A stretch of DNA of 64,000 nucleotides from Myrmaecium sp. VS I D KN 1 (Eukaryota; Ascomycota; Dothideomycetes; Valsariales; Valsariaceae): positions 158,871-222,870 of the forward strand of contig JADQAV010000010.1 of assembly GCA_019775845.1 (NCBI GenBank). The letters run 5' to 3'. This document shows positions 40,601 to 51,616 of this stretch, piece by piece. Position 1 is the first letter of the stretch. The number at the start of each line of letters is the position of its first letter. Position numbers and translations under genes: made by a program. The notes below the pieces were generated by a model, which was not told the DNA's origin, did no database searches, and saw only the letters and a program-made list of their open reading frames with translations.

Positions 40601-43001
40601 CCTTGTCATTGCACTTCTTGCCCGCGCAAGCTTGGATATCGCCATCCACCAACTCGCCAATCTCATCTCCATCCTCGTTCAAGATCTTGCCCTTCTTGTT
40701 GACCTTCAGGCCGTCGAGCACGTCCAGGCCGGGGATAAACTGCTTCGGCCCTTCCTGCTCGCCGATCTGCTCCTGCAGCTCGCGCATCGCCTCCTCGGCC
40801 GCCTCACCCGGAGTGACCTCGACCTTGCCGAGGACGTTGCCGTCCTTGTCGACCACCTCGCCCTTCTCGTTGATCGCCTTGCCGGCGCACTCCTTGACGT
40901 CGCCGTCGACCAGGTTGCCGATCTCGTCGCCCTCCTCGTTCAAGATCTTGCCCTTCTTGTTGACCTTGCGGCCCTCGAGGATGCGCACGTCGAGCGGGAG
41001 GCTCTTGGCCGCTTCGGCGAGCTTCTCCGCCGCGCCTTCGGCCAGCTCGACCTTGCCCAGCACGTTGCCCTCGTCGTCGAGGACCTCGCCCTTATCGTTG
41101 ACGCTGAGACCCTTAAGCTGCTCGGCGTCGCCCTCGGCCAGCTTGCCGATCACCTCGCCTTCCTCGTTGAGGATCTCGCCTTGGGAGTTGAGCTCGTGGC
41201 CCTCCAGGGCCTCGACGCCAGGGAGTTCGGGCTCGACCTCGCCAGCAACGTCCTTGGCGCCCTCGACGCCTTCCTCCGCGCCTTCCTTGGCCTCCTCGGC
41301 CGCCTCGCCGGCTTGGTCGGCAGCCTCTTCCGCGCCCTCGCCAATTTCTTCAGCGCCCTCCTCAACGCCCTCCTCGGCCTGGTCAACCAGCTGGGCGGCA
41401 TCGGGATGCAGCTGGGCGCGCGCAATGACATTCCCGTCATCGTCTAGGATCTCACCCTTCTCGTTGAACGTGCGGCCTTGCAGCTCATGCGGATCGCCCT
41501 CGACCAGCTGGCCGACGAAGTCGCCATCCTCATTGATGATCTGGCCGGCAATATCGCAAGTCAAGCCCTTGAGGATGGAGATATCCGGCATCTTCGGCCC
41601 AGCCTCCTGCTGGGCCTCAGCAGCCTTCTGCTTCGCCTCCTCAACGAGACGCTGCTCAGCTTCAGGTAGGAGCTCGCACCGACCGACAAGGTCGCCGTCG
41701 TCGTCGAGGATCTCGCCTTCGTCGCCGATCTCGTACCCGGCCAGGTCCTCGGCGTCGCCCTCGACGAGCTTGCCGACCGGCCGGCCCTCCCCGTCGTTCA
41801 CGATCCCGTTCTCGTCCACCTCGAGCCCCTTGAGGATCTCGAGGCCGGGGAGGTGGAGCTGCTCCCGCACGTCCTCGGGCACCTGCGCGATCCCGCCCGC
41901 CTCGTCGACCGTGTCTTGGATCTTGCCCTGGATCTCCTCGAGCGAAGGCTGCGGCGGCGCCTCCGGCGCCTCCTGATCCCCCGCTTGATCGGCCGCCTCG
42001 TCGGCGTGGTCGCTGACTTGGTCGGTCGTCTTCTCGGCTTGCTCAACGGGCTTCTGCGCGGCGTCCTGCGCCTGCTTCGGCGCGGCCTTGCCGGCGAGCC
42101 CGGAGGCCTTGGAGGTAAGCCCTTTGGCGTTGTCGAGGATGCCGCCTTTGCCGCCCTGCGGCGCGGCTTCTTGCTGAGGCGTCTGCTGGGGCGTCTCTTG
42201 ATCGTCACCCTCGCCTTGGTCTTGGGTGTCGGTGGTGTGGTCGTCTCCCGTGTCCTCGGCGGTGTCCTCGTCACCAGCCTTCTGCGTGGCGTCGTCCGCA
42301 GTGTCTTCAGCTTCTTCCTCGGCGCTTTCGACGGCCTTCTGGGCGCCCTGGGCGGCATCGTCGGTGTCGGGGGTGTCGATCGGCTCGGGCTCTTGCTCCG
42401 TCAGCTCCTCGCCCTTCTCCGACACCTTGCCCGCGGTGTCTTGAGCAGTGTCCTCGGCGGTGTCCTCGGCGCCTTGAGCGGTGTCCTGGGCGGCACCCTG
42501 TGTTTTATCCTTGGCTTGCTCGGCGGTGCCTTGCGCGGTGTCCTTGGCACCTTGAGCAGTCTGCTTCGTCTTCTCGCCCACATCCTCCGCTGCCGCGCTG
42601 GGATCGGGGCGCTTGGGAGAGGGCTGCTGCGCTTTCTCCTGCGCCTCCTTGGCCGCGTTCTTCGCCGTGTCGCCGGCGGACTGAGCGGTCTGGCCCAGCT
42701 TGCTGGTCGCGCTGGACTGGGGCTTGCGGCCGAGCTTGGTGGGCGTGCGGGGGCCGTCGCCGCCGCGGTTTCCGCCTGCTGCTGGGGCCGGCATGCTGAA
42801 TGTGGATGTGCGCGTTTCTATCGAGTCGTCCTTGGTCTGACCGAAACGCGGTTGTGGTGGTGGTGGTGGTGTGTTCTCCTGTGAGCGTGGAGAGACGGTT
42901 CTGGAGGTTGCTCTATCCGGGGTGGGAGGGAAGGAGTAGTATGCGTAGGTCGAAGATGGCCGGCGCTGATGCTGGTGTGATGATTGGTTGGGACTGCTCA
43001 T
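37679..43001 (-). CDS. DUF3659-repeat protein with LEA-like N-terminus, 1,746 residues
   Basis: Member of a filamentous-fungal family of unknown function. Exons 43001-38349 (1,551 codons) and 38266-37679 (195 codons plus stop); intron 38348-38267, GTGAGT donor. Order: Pro/Ser-rich start; about residues 100-350 an LEA-like stretch of Ala/Lys/Thr/Glu/Gln repeats (KDTAQGTAEQAKDKTQGAAQ); then 14 DUF3659 repeats of 60-70 residues. Each has a core such as VNKKGKILNEEGDEIGNLVD or DEDGDIIDKYGNVKGHAEP. Acidic linkers separate several. The C-terminal domain (TLERVQPVMKQI to the end, probably DUF6987-type) contains helical and hydrophobic Gly/Leu segments (LFQIIAAVGLLLAGVLGLVG) that could associate with membrane. 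The composition suggests a hydrophilic, desiccation-style scaffold; this is inference. No signal peptide. Confidence 0.9.
38485..41855 (-). repeat. Array of 14 DUF3659 protein repeats
   Basis: Internal repeats of the gene above, from LPGLEILKGLEV (repeat 1, near 41855) to VGEVTLLEN (repeat 14, near 38490). Repeats 7, 9, 11 and 13 begin PFAGL/PFAGF, and 8, 10 and 12 begin (E/P)DLS. The second half of the array is therefore a higher-order repeat of about 128-residue pairs. Confidence 0.85.
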
Positions 43002-45677
43002 CCAAAAGTGAGCAGATGACAGTTCAGTTCAGGTGATGAGAGGTTTGGAAAATGGGGATGGGTATGGGTATCTTCTTCTTTTTTGGGTGTGGAAATATGG
43101 TACACTTAGGAAAAGTTTGAAAAAGTAGGGAAGTCAGGATGGGAGGGGGGGAAGCGATTGGAGAAGACTAATAAATGTCTGGATGGCACCCAGGGTAAAT
43201 GGGAGTAAGAGTGGATGACAGCCATGGAAAGGAGGAAACTGGTTCACATTATGACGTCGATTCCTCATGAGTACCAAAGTATACGAGAGAACAATAGCTA
43301 TGGCAAGAGAAGCTGTGACATAAACTGAATGCTGGACTGGAGGAAAGCTGACGCCTCAGGGCCAGGTACAAACCTGATTTTTTCGGAACAGAACGGCATG
43401 CGACTGGCTACCCCGATGCCAGGTAACGAGGAGGGGAGGTGAGGTCGACGGGGAGCTTCTCAAAGCTCGATGGCATTGCGTCACTTTGCACCAGCCTCAC
43501 ACGGGCTCCTTGCAGCAGCTGCGACGAGCGGGGAGCGAGGGATGGCGAGAGGATGATCGAAGGGGACCAGGGAAAGGCGGGCGGGCTCGTCAACGCACGT
43601 CGCCGAGCCGGAGATCAGGCTGGGGGTGGTGGCATTGGGACGATCATCTCGGAACCGCAACCGTTGGCATTGGCAGTTGTGGAGAGGGAGAGTTGTGGCT
43701 GGTGAGGGAGGGAGACATCTGTGAGATGTGAGTGGCCACTTTGCTGGCGGGCACGGGGATTGAGGACCATGGTCATCGACGATGGGTAGGTGATGCACAG
43801 GTCACTTCGACTGGGACACAGCGATCGGTAACGGTCTCGAATCCGCCACAAGCCGGGAGGTCCCCGGGAAGGATACGTTGGTACCGTCAGCGGACGGTGG
43901 ATGGCTGAGCAGCGGGAAAGTGGATGGCGGACGTAGACAAGGAAGAGCCGGAACTCAGCCTTGGTTCTGATGACGCTCATGGTGGGGGACGACAAGGCTT
44001 GCGGAGGAAACGAAGGACGGCGGTTCCGACCAGGGGGTGAGTCTCGGCTGGCCAGTCTCACAGCCGATGTAGCGCAAGGCCTGGCAGGCTGCACGCCTGC
44101 CGGCGGGTAAGGAACGAGCAGTGCCTCGCCGTCGTCTCGAACAGCCATCGAAGACGTCGAAGTGGTGTGGTTTTCAAGGCCGCGCATACGCGGGAGTGGG
44201 CGAGAGAGGGTCCGTCCCCGGTTGATGAGTGGGGACGCGGGAGGTGAGAGTGAACGTCCGCTTAACGTTGCTGTCCGAAGCTACTCCTCAGGTAATAGGT
44301 ACTCGGGTAAATAGTACTTCCACGTACCGTGTGGCTCCTCTGTGACTGGTGAGAGCAGGGTCGGCACGGATTCCGAGCTCTCCATCCACAAGGTCCATAA
44401 TCGTCCGTAGTCTCGTCGGTTGGTTTCGCTAGCGCAGTGCCGGGTACCAAGGAGTCGCATCGGTTTACCTACAAATGACACTCCTCGACCTGTTTTCCTG
44501 TTGGTTGCGCGGCCCACGGACCGGGGGGATGGGAAGAAGGAAGACACGAAAAAACTTGGAAAGTAGGAATGAAGGGAGGGAAGAGAGAGGTTGAGGTGAG
44601 TGGAGGGATGACGGCGACAAGTGTGGCGCTTCCAGGGTCTACCCTGCCTGCCTGCCCTGACCACCACCACTGCGTTCACTTCTCCCCTTCATAATCCATC
44701 CATCACTCGGGTTTTCCTGCTGTTACTGCTTCACGCAAGCCATGTCCGTCATCCGTACCGGACCGCACATTGTGGGGGAGGAGAGCACTCACGATGCCCT
44801 AGGTAATTAATCCGATGGATACATCCCGTACCCCGTCCGAGCCGAGGCACTTCGTATAAGTATCCATAGGAAAGTAGAAGTCCCCAAGTAATCCGACCGA
44901 TAGTTATAAGTGTTGTAGAGGTCAACTTCATACCTCCCTTTCCCCTCATCGCCATCAGCCCTGTACTCGTTGGAACGTCATCCCGCGATCAGTTCGGTCA
45001 GGGAACGCGATGACGAAAGACCCAGCTGTTCGGCAGGCACCGCAGGCTGTATGGATGGCTTAGTAAGCGATATTGCCAACGGCAAGCTCACACTCGAGAG
45101 GGAGAAAGAAGGAGTAGAGCTACAGAGAGGAGGGAGGATGGTTGTGGGTTGGTGTTGTGTTGGTAGATACGTAGGTCTATCTACATACCTGGTTATATAC
45201 TCCCTACTGTAGGGCTACACCCATCGTAGCTTCCTTCTATTCCCGCCAGTGGATGAGGATGTGGAGTGAGGCGGGGTGCTATCAAATCTACCACATGGAG
45301 AGCGGAAGGAGGTAGGTAGGTCCAGTAGGTAATGTAGATATATATATACTAGGCAGGTATGTATTGTATATACGACAGTCCTGGATGGATAGCGAAGCGT
45401 TGAGCTCGCTCTCCATCCCATAATCACAGTTCCTGGATATATATGGGTATCCGTCCGAATCCACGATGAGACAGCTGAAGAGAAAACATTCCCCTCAAGT
45501 GCTTTCAAGTGAACGTCGCTTGGTCGAAATCTACCTGCATAATCTCCTATCCCCGACCTGACATCTAACTTGATCTCTCGAGCCAAAAAAAAACTGCTTG
45601 CCATCCATCCCTTCGAATCTAATCAGCTCGCTGGATATATCTACTGTCAGAAAGAAATTCGCACGTTCGCCACATCC
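43002..45677. promoter_or_regulatory. 2.7-kb region upstream of the DUF3659 gene
   Basis: Contains the promoter of the DUF3659 gene (right of 43001) and the 3' UTR of the cystathionine lyase gene (left of 45678). The part 44780-45450 is AT-rich with many taggta/tacc words and tatatata at about 45338-45347. Open frames up to 190 codons are unrecognised. No repeats of note. Confidence 0.4.
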
Positions 45678-47052
45678 CTACGCCTTCCCATTCACACCAT
45701 TCGTGATCTTCCCCGCCACCACCGCCTTCTGCAACGCCTGCAGCACATCCTTCTTCAAATCCTCCGCGTCCTCGATCCCGCACGACACGCGCACGAGGTC
45801 ATCGAACACGCCGGCGGCCTCACGCTGCTCGCGCGGGATGCCCGCGTGCGTCATGCTGCCCGGCAGCTCCACCAGGCTCTCCACCCCGCCCAGGCTCTCC
45901 GCCAGCGTGAAGATGCGGGTGTAGGCGCAGAAGCGCTCGGCCGCCGCCTGGCCGCCGCGGATGCGGAAGCTCAGCATGCCGCCGCCCATGCCGTCGCGAT
46001 GCTGCTTCCGCGCGATCGCCCGGTGCGGGTGCGAGTCGATGCCCGGGTAGTTGACCGAGATGACGTGCGGGGAGGCCTCGAGGGCGGTCGCGACGGTCTT
46101 GGCGTTGCTGCTGGCCTCGCGCGCACGCAGGTGCAGCGTCTTGAGGCCGCGGTGGGCGAGCCAGCAGTCGAAGGGGGAGGGGACGGCGCCGATGGCGTTC
46201 TGGAGGAAGGACAGCCGGTCGTAGAGATCGGAGGAGTTGAAGGCGGCCGCGCCCATGAGGACGTCCGAGTGGCCGTTGATGTACTTGGTCACGCTGTGCA
46301 CGACGATGTCCGCGCCGTGGTCGAGCGGGTTCTGAACGTAGGGGGACAGGAAGGTGTTATCCACCACAACCATGATGCCATGCTGATGTGCTACCGTAGC
46401 GACAGCACGGATATCTGTAAGGCCGAGTGTAGGATTGCTGGGCGTCTCGATCCAGATGAGCTTGGTTTCGTGCGGTCGGATCAGACTCTCGATCTCGACT
46501 TCGATCGACGGGGTGAAGGTGACGTTCACGCCGTGCGCGGCAGCCACCTTGGTGAAGTAGCGGTGCGTACCGCCGTATACGTCCGATATCGAGATCACAT
46601 GCGAGCCGGCCGCGAGGGATTGGAGAATGACCGCCGTAGTGGCGGAGCCGGAGGAGAACGCGAGGGCATACCGTGCCTTTTCTAGGGCTGCGATGGCGGC
46701 TTGGAAGTTGTCTCTGCAACGCTGTTAGTGATAGTTCCGCGGAAGGAATTCTGTGCTACGCACCTGTTCGGGTTGGAGCTGCGAGTGTACTCATACTCGC
46801 CGACCGGCTTACCTACAGCGGTCTGAGCGAATGTAGTCGACAATGTAATCTGTGGTGAATTAGCCTTTTCGCCGCCTTGTAATAGTTTACGGGATTCCAT
46901 ACCGGCTCAATGACCGCGCCTGTGACCGGGTCATGAGGGGAACCGGCATGCACAGCCAAAGTAGCAAAGCGGTGTTCTGGTGAGGGTGCGCGCGGCGGAG
47001 TGTCGATCGGATGTTCTCCGAGATGAGCCTCTTGGGCGAGGATGTGGGCCAT
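45678..47052 (-). CDS. CYS3: Cystathionine gamma-lyase (CYS3 type), PLP enzyme
   Basis: Family reaction: cystathionine to cysteine, 2-oxobutyrate and ammonia, the last step of reverse transsulfuration, in cytosol. Exons 47052-46903, 46849-46764 and 46713-45678; introns of 53 and 50 nt; 423 residues. Conserved text: RFATLAVHAGSPHDPVTGAV, ITLSTTFAQTAVGK, YEYTRSSNPNRDNFQAAIAA, ALAFSSGSATTAVILQSL, YGGTHRYF and WIETPSNPTLGLTDIRAVA. The PLP lysine is Lys222 in HSVTKYINGHSDVLMG. SLGGVESLVELPGSMTHAG and VRVSCGIEDAEDL close the C-terminal domain. The EVESL-type residue of gamma-lyases appears as GVESL, and overall the sequence fits CYS3 better than the beta-lyase STR3 or cystathionine gamma-synthase, though Cys/Met PLP enzymes are hard to separate by eye. 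Confidence 0.9.
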
Positions 47053-47970
47053 GGCTAAGCGGTGATAAGATAGAGAGGAGGCGTGGAGCGCTGGAGGGTC
47101 CGTCGCAAAGGCTATTCACACCAGCACACAATTAAGGAACCAGCGCTTTGGAGTGAGTTTGCGAGGCGTGGGAAGAGGTGAGGTTTAAGAGGGACGCCCG
47201 AGAACTTCAATAAAGACGTGAGCGATGGCGCAATCCAGGGTCCGACGGAATGGCGAGCTTTTGGGGCGAGCAATGGTCTTCTGAAGTCAGTTGATGGATG
47301 ATGGGATGATACGAGCGATGAGTGTGCGGACCAAGCAGCGGCGAAGCGGATGACACGCGGAATATATATATACACAAATATATACGTAACAAGCTCCTTG
47401 GTAATCCGCAACTTGTACGAATGTAACGCTGTCGCTACGCGGGGATAAGGCGGCGTTGATGCACGACTTCTGTCAGCTTCCTCAGCCACCACTTTGTTGA
47501 CGCTTCGTTCTGCTACATGTGTATATGCCAGCCTGATAGCCTTGTCTCCTATATATATATCCATGGCTACGGAATTGCTGATGAATCACTCATGCGAAAG
47601 CTCTCGCCCTGTCCCTGCACTGTCACTTACAATATCGCTTCATACCTATATTGCTGCACTCTGTCATCACAGGCACTGGCCAAGCATCAGAAAATTTCTT
47701 CCATTCATTCCTTGGGGACCCTCAGCCAGCGTTACAACGCCTCCAAACCCATCTGTACCAAAATCTGCTCCTGTCCCACATGGTATGATCAAGGCTTCGA
47801 CCCAAGATTTTCCCCACCTTCTAGAAGAAAATCTCCATCTCCAAACGGGCGCTAGACCCGTGACCGCCCGTTCTCGCGTCGTACTAGCCCAGGCGCGCTC
47901 CAAGCTCCTGGGGAGGGGGGGCCAAGTCCACCACCACAAAACAGACGTCCAGAGCGCTATACTATAAGTC
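47053..47970. promoter_or_regulatory. CYS3 / ORC3 divergent region
   Basis: 918 bp between outward-facing start codons. ATGGCGCAAT at 47225-47234, about 170 bp before the lyase start, matches 9 of 10 positions of the Neurospora CYS3 bZIP site (ATGRYRYCAT). A TA-rich run lies near 47362-47390. A 157-codon open frame here is unrecognised. Confidence 0.5.
47225..47234. promoter_or_regulatory. Possible sulphur-regulator (CYS3/MetR bZIP) binding site
   Basis: ATGGCGCAAT differs from the palindromic consensus ATGRYRYCAT only at position 8. It lies upstream of a sulphur amino acid gene, which makes it plausible, but a 9/10 match to a degenerate 10-mer is weak alone. Confidence 0.3.
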
Positions 47971-50244
47971 ATGGAAGAACCGAAATGTTACGTCTTCAAG
48001 CCCGAGGCTGAGGAAGAGCGCCCGGCGAAGAGACGCCGTGTCTCAGAAGTAGCGCCCTCAGAACCGACCTGGGAACCCCGGCGCAAGATCTATCGGGAGC
48101 TCTGGGCACGGCAAGAACAACGTATCCAGGTTCGATTGCTCGCGCTTGCGCTGAAGGAATCCCCTCTGACCGTACCTGTAGACCGTCCTCGAGGAATCCA
48201 ATGCCTCCTCCATCGAAAGCATTGTGAATTTCGTTCGTGAATGCGCCCATCGCGATGATCCCGAAGAGGATGATGAGCCGGCAATCCCCGCTGGGCTCCT
48301 CATCACGGGTCCTAGCATTGCTTCGCATGCGCCTTTCTACGAGCAATTGGGACGAGAGATTTCGGACGAAAGCCTGTCGAGCAGATTTGTCGTGCTCACA
48401 TCTGCGGAGTGCAACAACTTCAAGACCTTACTAAAGGTCCTTATCCAAAAAGCTACGTCCATCAACGACGAGGGCGACCACGATGACGATGTTTACACGT
48501 CTGCGAACGGAAGCAGGCTGCTCAATTATGACCTTGCTATCCTGCAACAATGGATGCAGAAGCAGCAAGTAAAACAAGTTGTCATCGCCATCCAAGACAG
48601 CGAGGCTTTTGATTCTTCCTTACTTCTCGAGTTGATCGAGCAGCTGAGGTATGTGCTGACATCAAAGTATCGGGATTCGCGTGCTGACCCCGTATAGTTT
48701 GTGGTCAGACCGCATTAGCTCTGTCCTACTTTTCGGCATCGGAACCTCGGCCGAGAGCTTCCAAGAAAGAATGCCGGGGGCAGCGCTTCGCTACCTTGAT
48801 AGCAGACAGTTCGACGTTACCAACGCCGGGGAGATCTTCGAAAAGGTGTTTTGGTCCATGGTAGAAGGTGATGAGATGTGCCTTCGTCTTGGGCCAGCTC
48901 TCAGCAACCGCCTTCTTGCATTGCACCGGGACTATCTACAGAGTGTTACCTTCTTCTCGTCTTTCCTCAAGTATGCCTACATGTCCCACTTCTACGCCAA
49001 TATCCTCAGTATATTCTTGGGGAAGGACCTACGACGAGAAGCTGTCTCTGCAGAGACATTGGAGGCTTTGAGGAACCTCCCTTCATTCCAGACATATGCC
49101 GAAAACTTGCTCGACTGTGGGCACGCGGAGGAGGTGCGCAACCTACTCGAATCCGACGACTATCTCTTCAAACAAGCTGTCTCAAGCGTGCAACACGGTA
49201 TTGAGATCGTGTCCAGGCTAGGAAAAGCGGTCAATTTCTTCTGCACGCTGCGAGAAAGCATCCCCAGGCTATCCCCCATCCCGCGCTCGATGCTGTACGC
49301 ACAATCCATGGCTGGCAACCTACGCGGCTCACCAACCGTTCGCGAGGTCCTGCTCTCGCTCAAGAAAGCCTCCTCCGACGTCCTCTCCACCATCCTCACC
49401 CGACTCTCATCCTTAGACCTCTCAGAGAACCCCATCGACCTCCCCTCCTTTCAACAAACCCTCACCACCCTGCTCGCCTCCCAAGAAGCCGGCCGCGCAC
49501 CCCTCCGAAGCGAGCACGACCTCGTCCACACCTCCGTCCGCGCCACCGTCGTGGCGCAAAAAGTCGAGCTGAGCAAGCAGAAAGCCGCGCTCTCCAAGCA
49601 GGACGCCGCCTACTCCCAGCTCGCCTCGTCCTTCCACGACGCCGCCGAGAAATACCTCACCGAGGCCTTCGTCCGGCCGCAGGACCTGTTCATGCACGAA
49701 GTCTTCCTGTACGACCTGCGCTCGCCCCACGGCGAGGCCTTCACCCCTCGCCCACGCTTCGCCATCGAACGCGCCCTCTCGTCGCCGCATGACTACCTGA
49801 ACTGCACGTGCTGCGCGCCCGAGCACGCGGGAGGCGAGGTAAGTTTTTCCCTCTGCTGCACTGTGCGGCCAAATGTGACTCTCTCTCTCTCTTTTATGCT
49901 GACAACCCCGCCATCCTGTCTAGGGCACCCTCTCCGCCACCCAACCGGCTACCGCCATCCTCTATCAGCTCTACCTCGAGTCCGGCGCGCTCATCAACGT
50001 GAGCGATCTCCAGTCCGCCTTCAACGCTATCATCGGCGACGACGAGAGCGGCGGCGAAGAGAGCGAAGCTATCAGAACGTAAGCGAGCCTCGTGTGACTC
50101 TCACTCCATAGATACTGACTGATCTCTTTTTTTATCAGGATGCTCTTCCAACGAGCCCTCGCGGAGCTCAAGTACCTCGGTTTCGTCAAGCCGAGCCGGA
50201 AGAAGACCGATCATATCGCCAAGGCCATGTGGAAGGGGTTGTAA
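47971..50244 (+). CDS. ORC3: ORC3, origin recognition complex subunit 3
   Basis: Family role: subunit of the six-part complex that marks replication origins and loads MCM helicase. Exons 47971-48129, 48182-48648, 48698-49838, 49924-50078 and 50139-50244; introns of 52, 49, 85 and 60 nt; 675 residues. The first intron has an unusual GTTCGA donor but a CTGAC branch and good acceptor. The start is MEEPKCYVFKPEAEEERPAK, with a KRRR cluster that may be a nuclear signal. Conserved segments: PAGLLITGPSIASHAPFYEQ, VVIAIQDSEAFDSSLLLELI, SSVLLFGIGTSAESFQERMP, DYLQSVTFFSSFLKYAYMSH and, at the end, ALAELKYLGFVKPSRKKTDH plus IAKAMWKGL. The last is the winged-helix C-terminus typical of ORC3. Confidence 0.93.
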
Positions 50245-50458
50245 AGAGGAGGGAAAAGGCCGCGCCCGGACGTGGGACAATCTTTCTGGATATACCGTTA
50301 CATACTAGACAACACCACACCACCATATATACACGACTTTTCTGCATTCGTTCCCAGGCTTCACTCATCGTTCATCGCTCATCATACATCAGCTCATCAG
50401 CTCATCACTCATCACCTCAACCCCCTCCCCCCACAAAACCAAAACCCAACAAGCTCCC

Positions 50459-51224
50459 TCACCGGCTCGGCTTCACCTCACACACCTCCCCACAAGCCCT
50501 ACACGTCCTCGCCTCGCGGTCCTTCTCAAACGCCTGGACGGCCTCCTTGATCTGCGTGCCCAAATCTGTGCAGTGAAACGCCTTCTCATGCACGACGCCG
50601 CCGCATCCGCGACAGTACCAGCGCAACCGATCCAGGCTCCCGGCCGGTCGTCGCTGCTCGAGCACGATGCCGACCGTGTTCGCGAAGCGCACGGGATTGT
50701 GCGGTGTATTGGGGGGAAGGTAGAACATCTCGCCTTCGCGGATGGGTATGTCGCGGAAGCGGGGGGTGGAGGTGGAGGTGGAGGTTGGGGCGGGCTCGCC
50801 CTCGACGACTTTGAGGAGCATGTCCCCTCGGTATTGGAAGAACCACTCGGCGGTCTCGTTTATGTGGTAGTCGGTGCGGGCGTTGGGCCCGCCGACGATC
50901 ATCACGGTGAAGGCGTCGTTCACCACGCAGTGGTTGTTGATGGGGGGTTGGAGGAGGTGGGAATTTTCTTCGAGCCTGAGATGGGGAGGGAGGTTAACTT
51001 CTGCTTTTGGGGGGAAGTGGAGAGGAGAAGAGTACGGACCATTTGGGGAGATTGAGAGGGTTGCCAAGGGATTGTTGGAGAGGTCGCGGTGTGCTGCTCC
51101 ATGCCCGGACTTGCTGCTGTGAGGCCGAGAGGAGAGCGCGCCGGTGGACGGTGGTGGGGTGGAGGAGGCGGGGGCCGCGGGGGAGAGCGGATAGGATGGT
51201 GGGGTGAGGGCGGAGGGCCGGCAT
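50459..51224 (-). CDS. BNA1: 3-hydroxyanthranilate 3,4-dioxygenase with N-terminal extension
   Basis: Family reaction: ring opening of 3-hydroxyanthranilate in the kynurenine route to quinolinate and NAD; Fe(II) cupin. Exons 51224-51040 and 50975-50459; intron 51039-50976 (GTCCGT donor, GTTAAC branch); 233 residues. The join gives NPLNLPKWLEENSHLLQPPI, as expected for the family. Metal site: ARTDYHINETAEWFFQYRGD (His, Glu) and the later His in PPNTPHNPVRF. A small rubredoxin-like second metal site is present: WYCRGCGGVVHEKAFHC and CRACGEVCEVKPSR. Residues 1-54, before NPLNLPKW, are extra. They are rich in Arg, Ser, Pro and His and lack acidic residues (MPALRPHPTILSALPRGPRL), like a mitochondrial targeting sequence. 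Most homologues are cytosolic and start near the PLN motif. Confidence 0.92.
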
Positions 51225-51616
51225 GATTGCCGTCAGTTCTGAGAAGTGTCTGCGGAGGAAGCAGAGGAACGTGTGGATGACGCCGGATCCTGAGGTGGAG
51301 GAGGAGGTTAGGTTTGGAGACAGAGCACAATCCCAGTCAAGAGGTGCTCGGTGGATAAGATCACTCAGCAATTGAGAAAGTCACGAATCTAGTCCCTTAT
51401 CGCGGTTCTTGATCACTGCGGCTCGGACGCGACTCCGGCCTTATCGGTCGCTTATCTAAGCGGAGACCCTGAGGTCCATGTCGTACCTACTCCTACTCAG
51501 GCGTGTCAAGCTTCCCGGTCTCCGCCTGTTCACCTTCGACATCGCAATCCTCCTCTCTTGTTCTTTGAAAGCCTTCGTCCGAAGCTTCTTTATATTACTG
51601 TAGACTTGCAGATACG
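51225..51616. promoter_or_regulatory. BNA1 / CTR divergent region
   Basis: 392 bp between outward-facing start codons. It contains cgcttatctaagcg at 51449-51462, a short inverted repeat with a GATA-type core. No clear TATA box. Confidence 0.4.

Noticed and set aside
38571-41447. A 958-codon open frame on the + strand, with another of 472 codons at 40558-41976
   Set aside because: Both lie antisense to the DUF3659 repeats. The GC-rich, repetitive codon pattern of that gene keeps other frames open; the antisense products are Leu/Val/Ala/Asp or Ser/Pro strings with the same repeat period and no independent family match.
48127-48140. gttcgattgc resembling a tRNA B box
   Set aside because: Lies at the start of ORC3 intron 1; no cloverleaf or A box around it. 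Other ttcgaa/tcgaacc words were checked and none had tRNA context.
51440-51453. cttatcggtcgctt shared exactly with 62771-62784, both in divergent promoters
   Set aside because: Several identical 14-mers are expected by chance in 64 kb on both strands, so two copies alone are not evidence of a regulatory motif.
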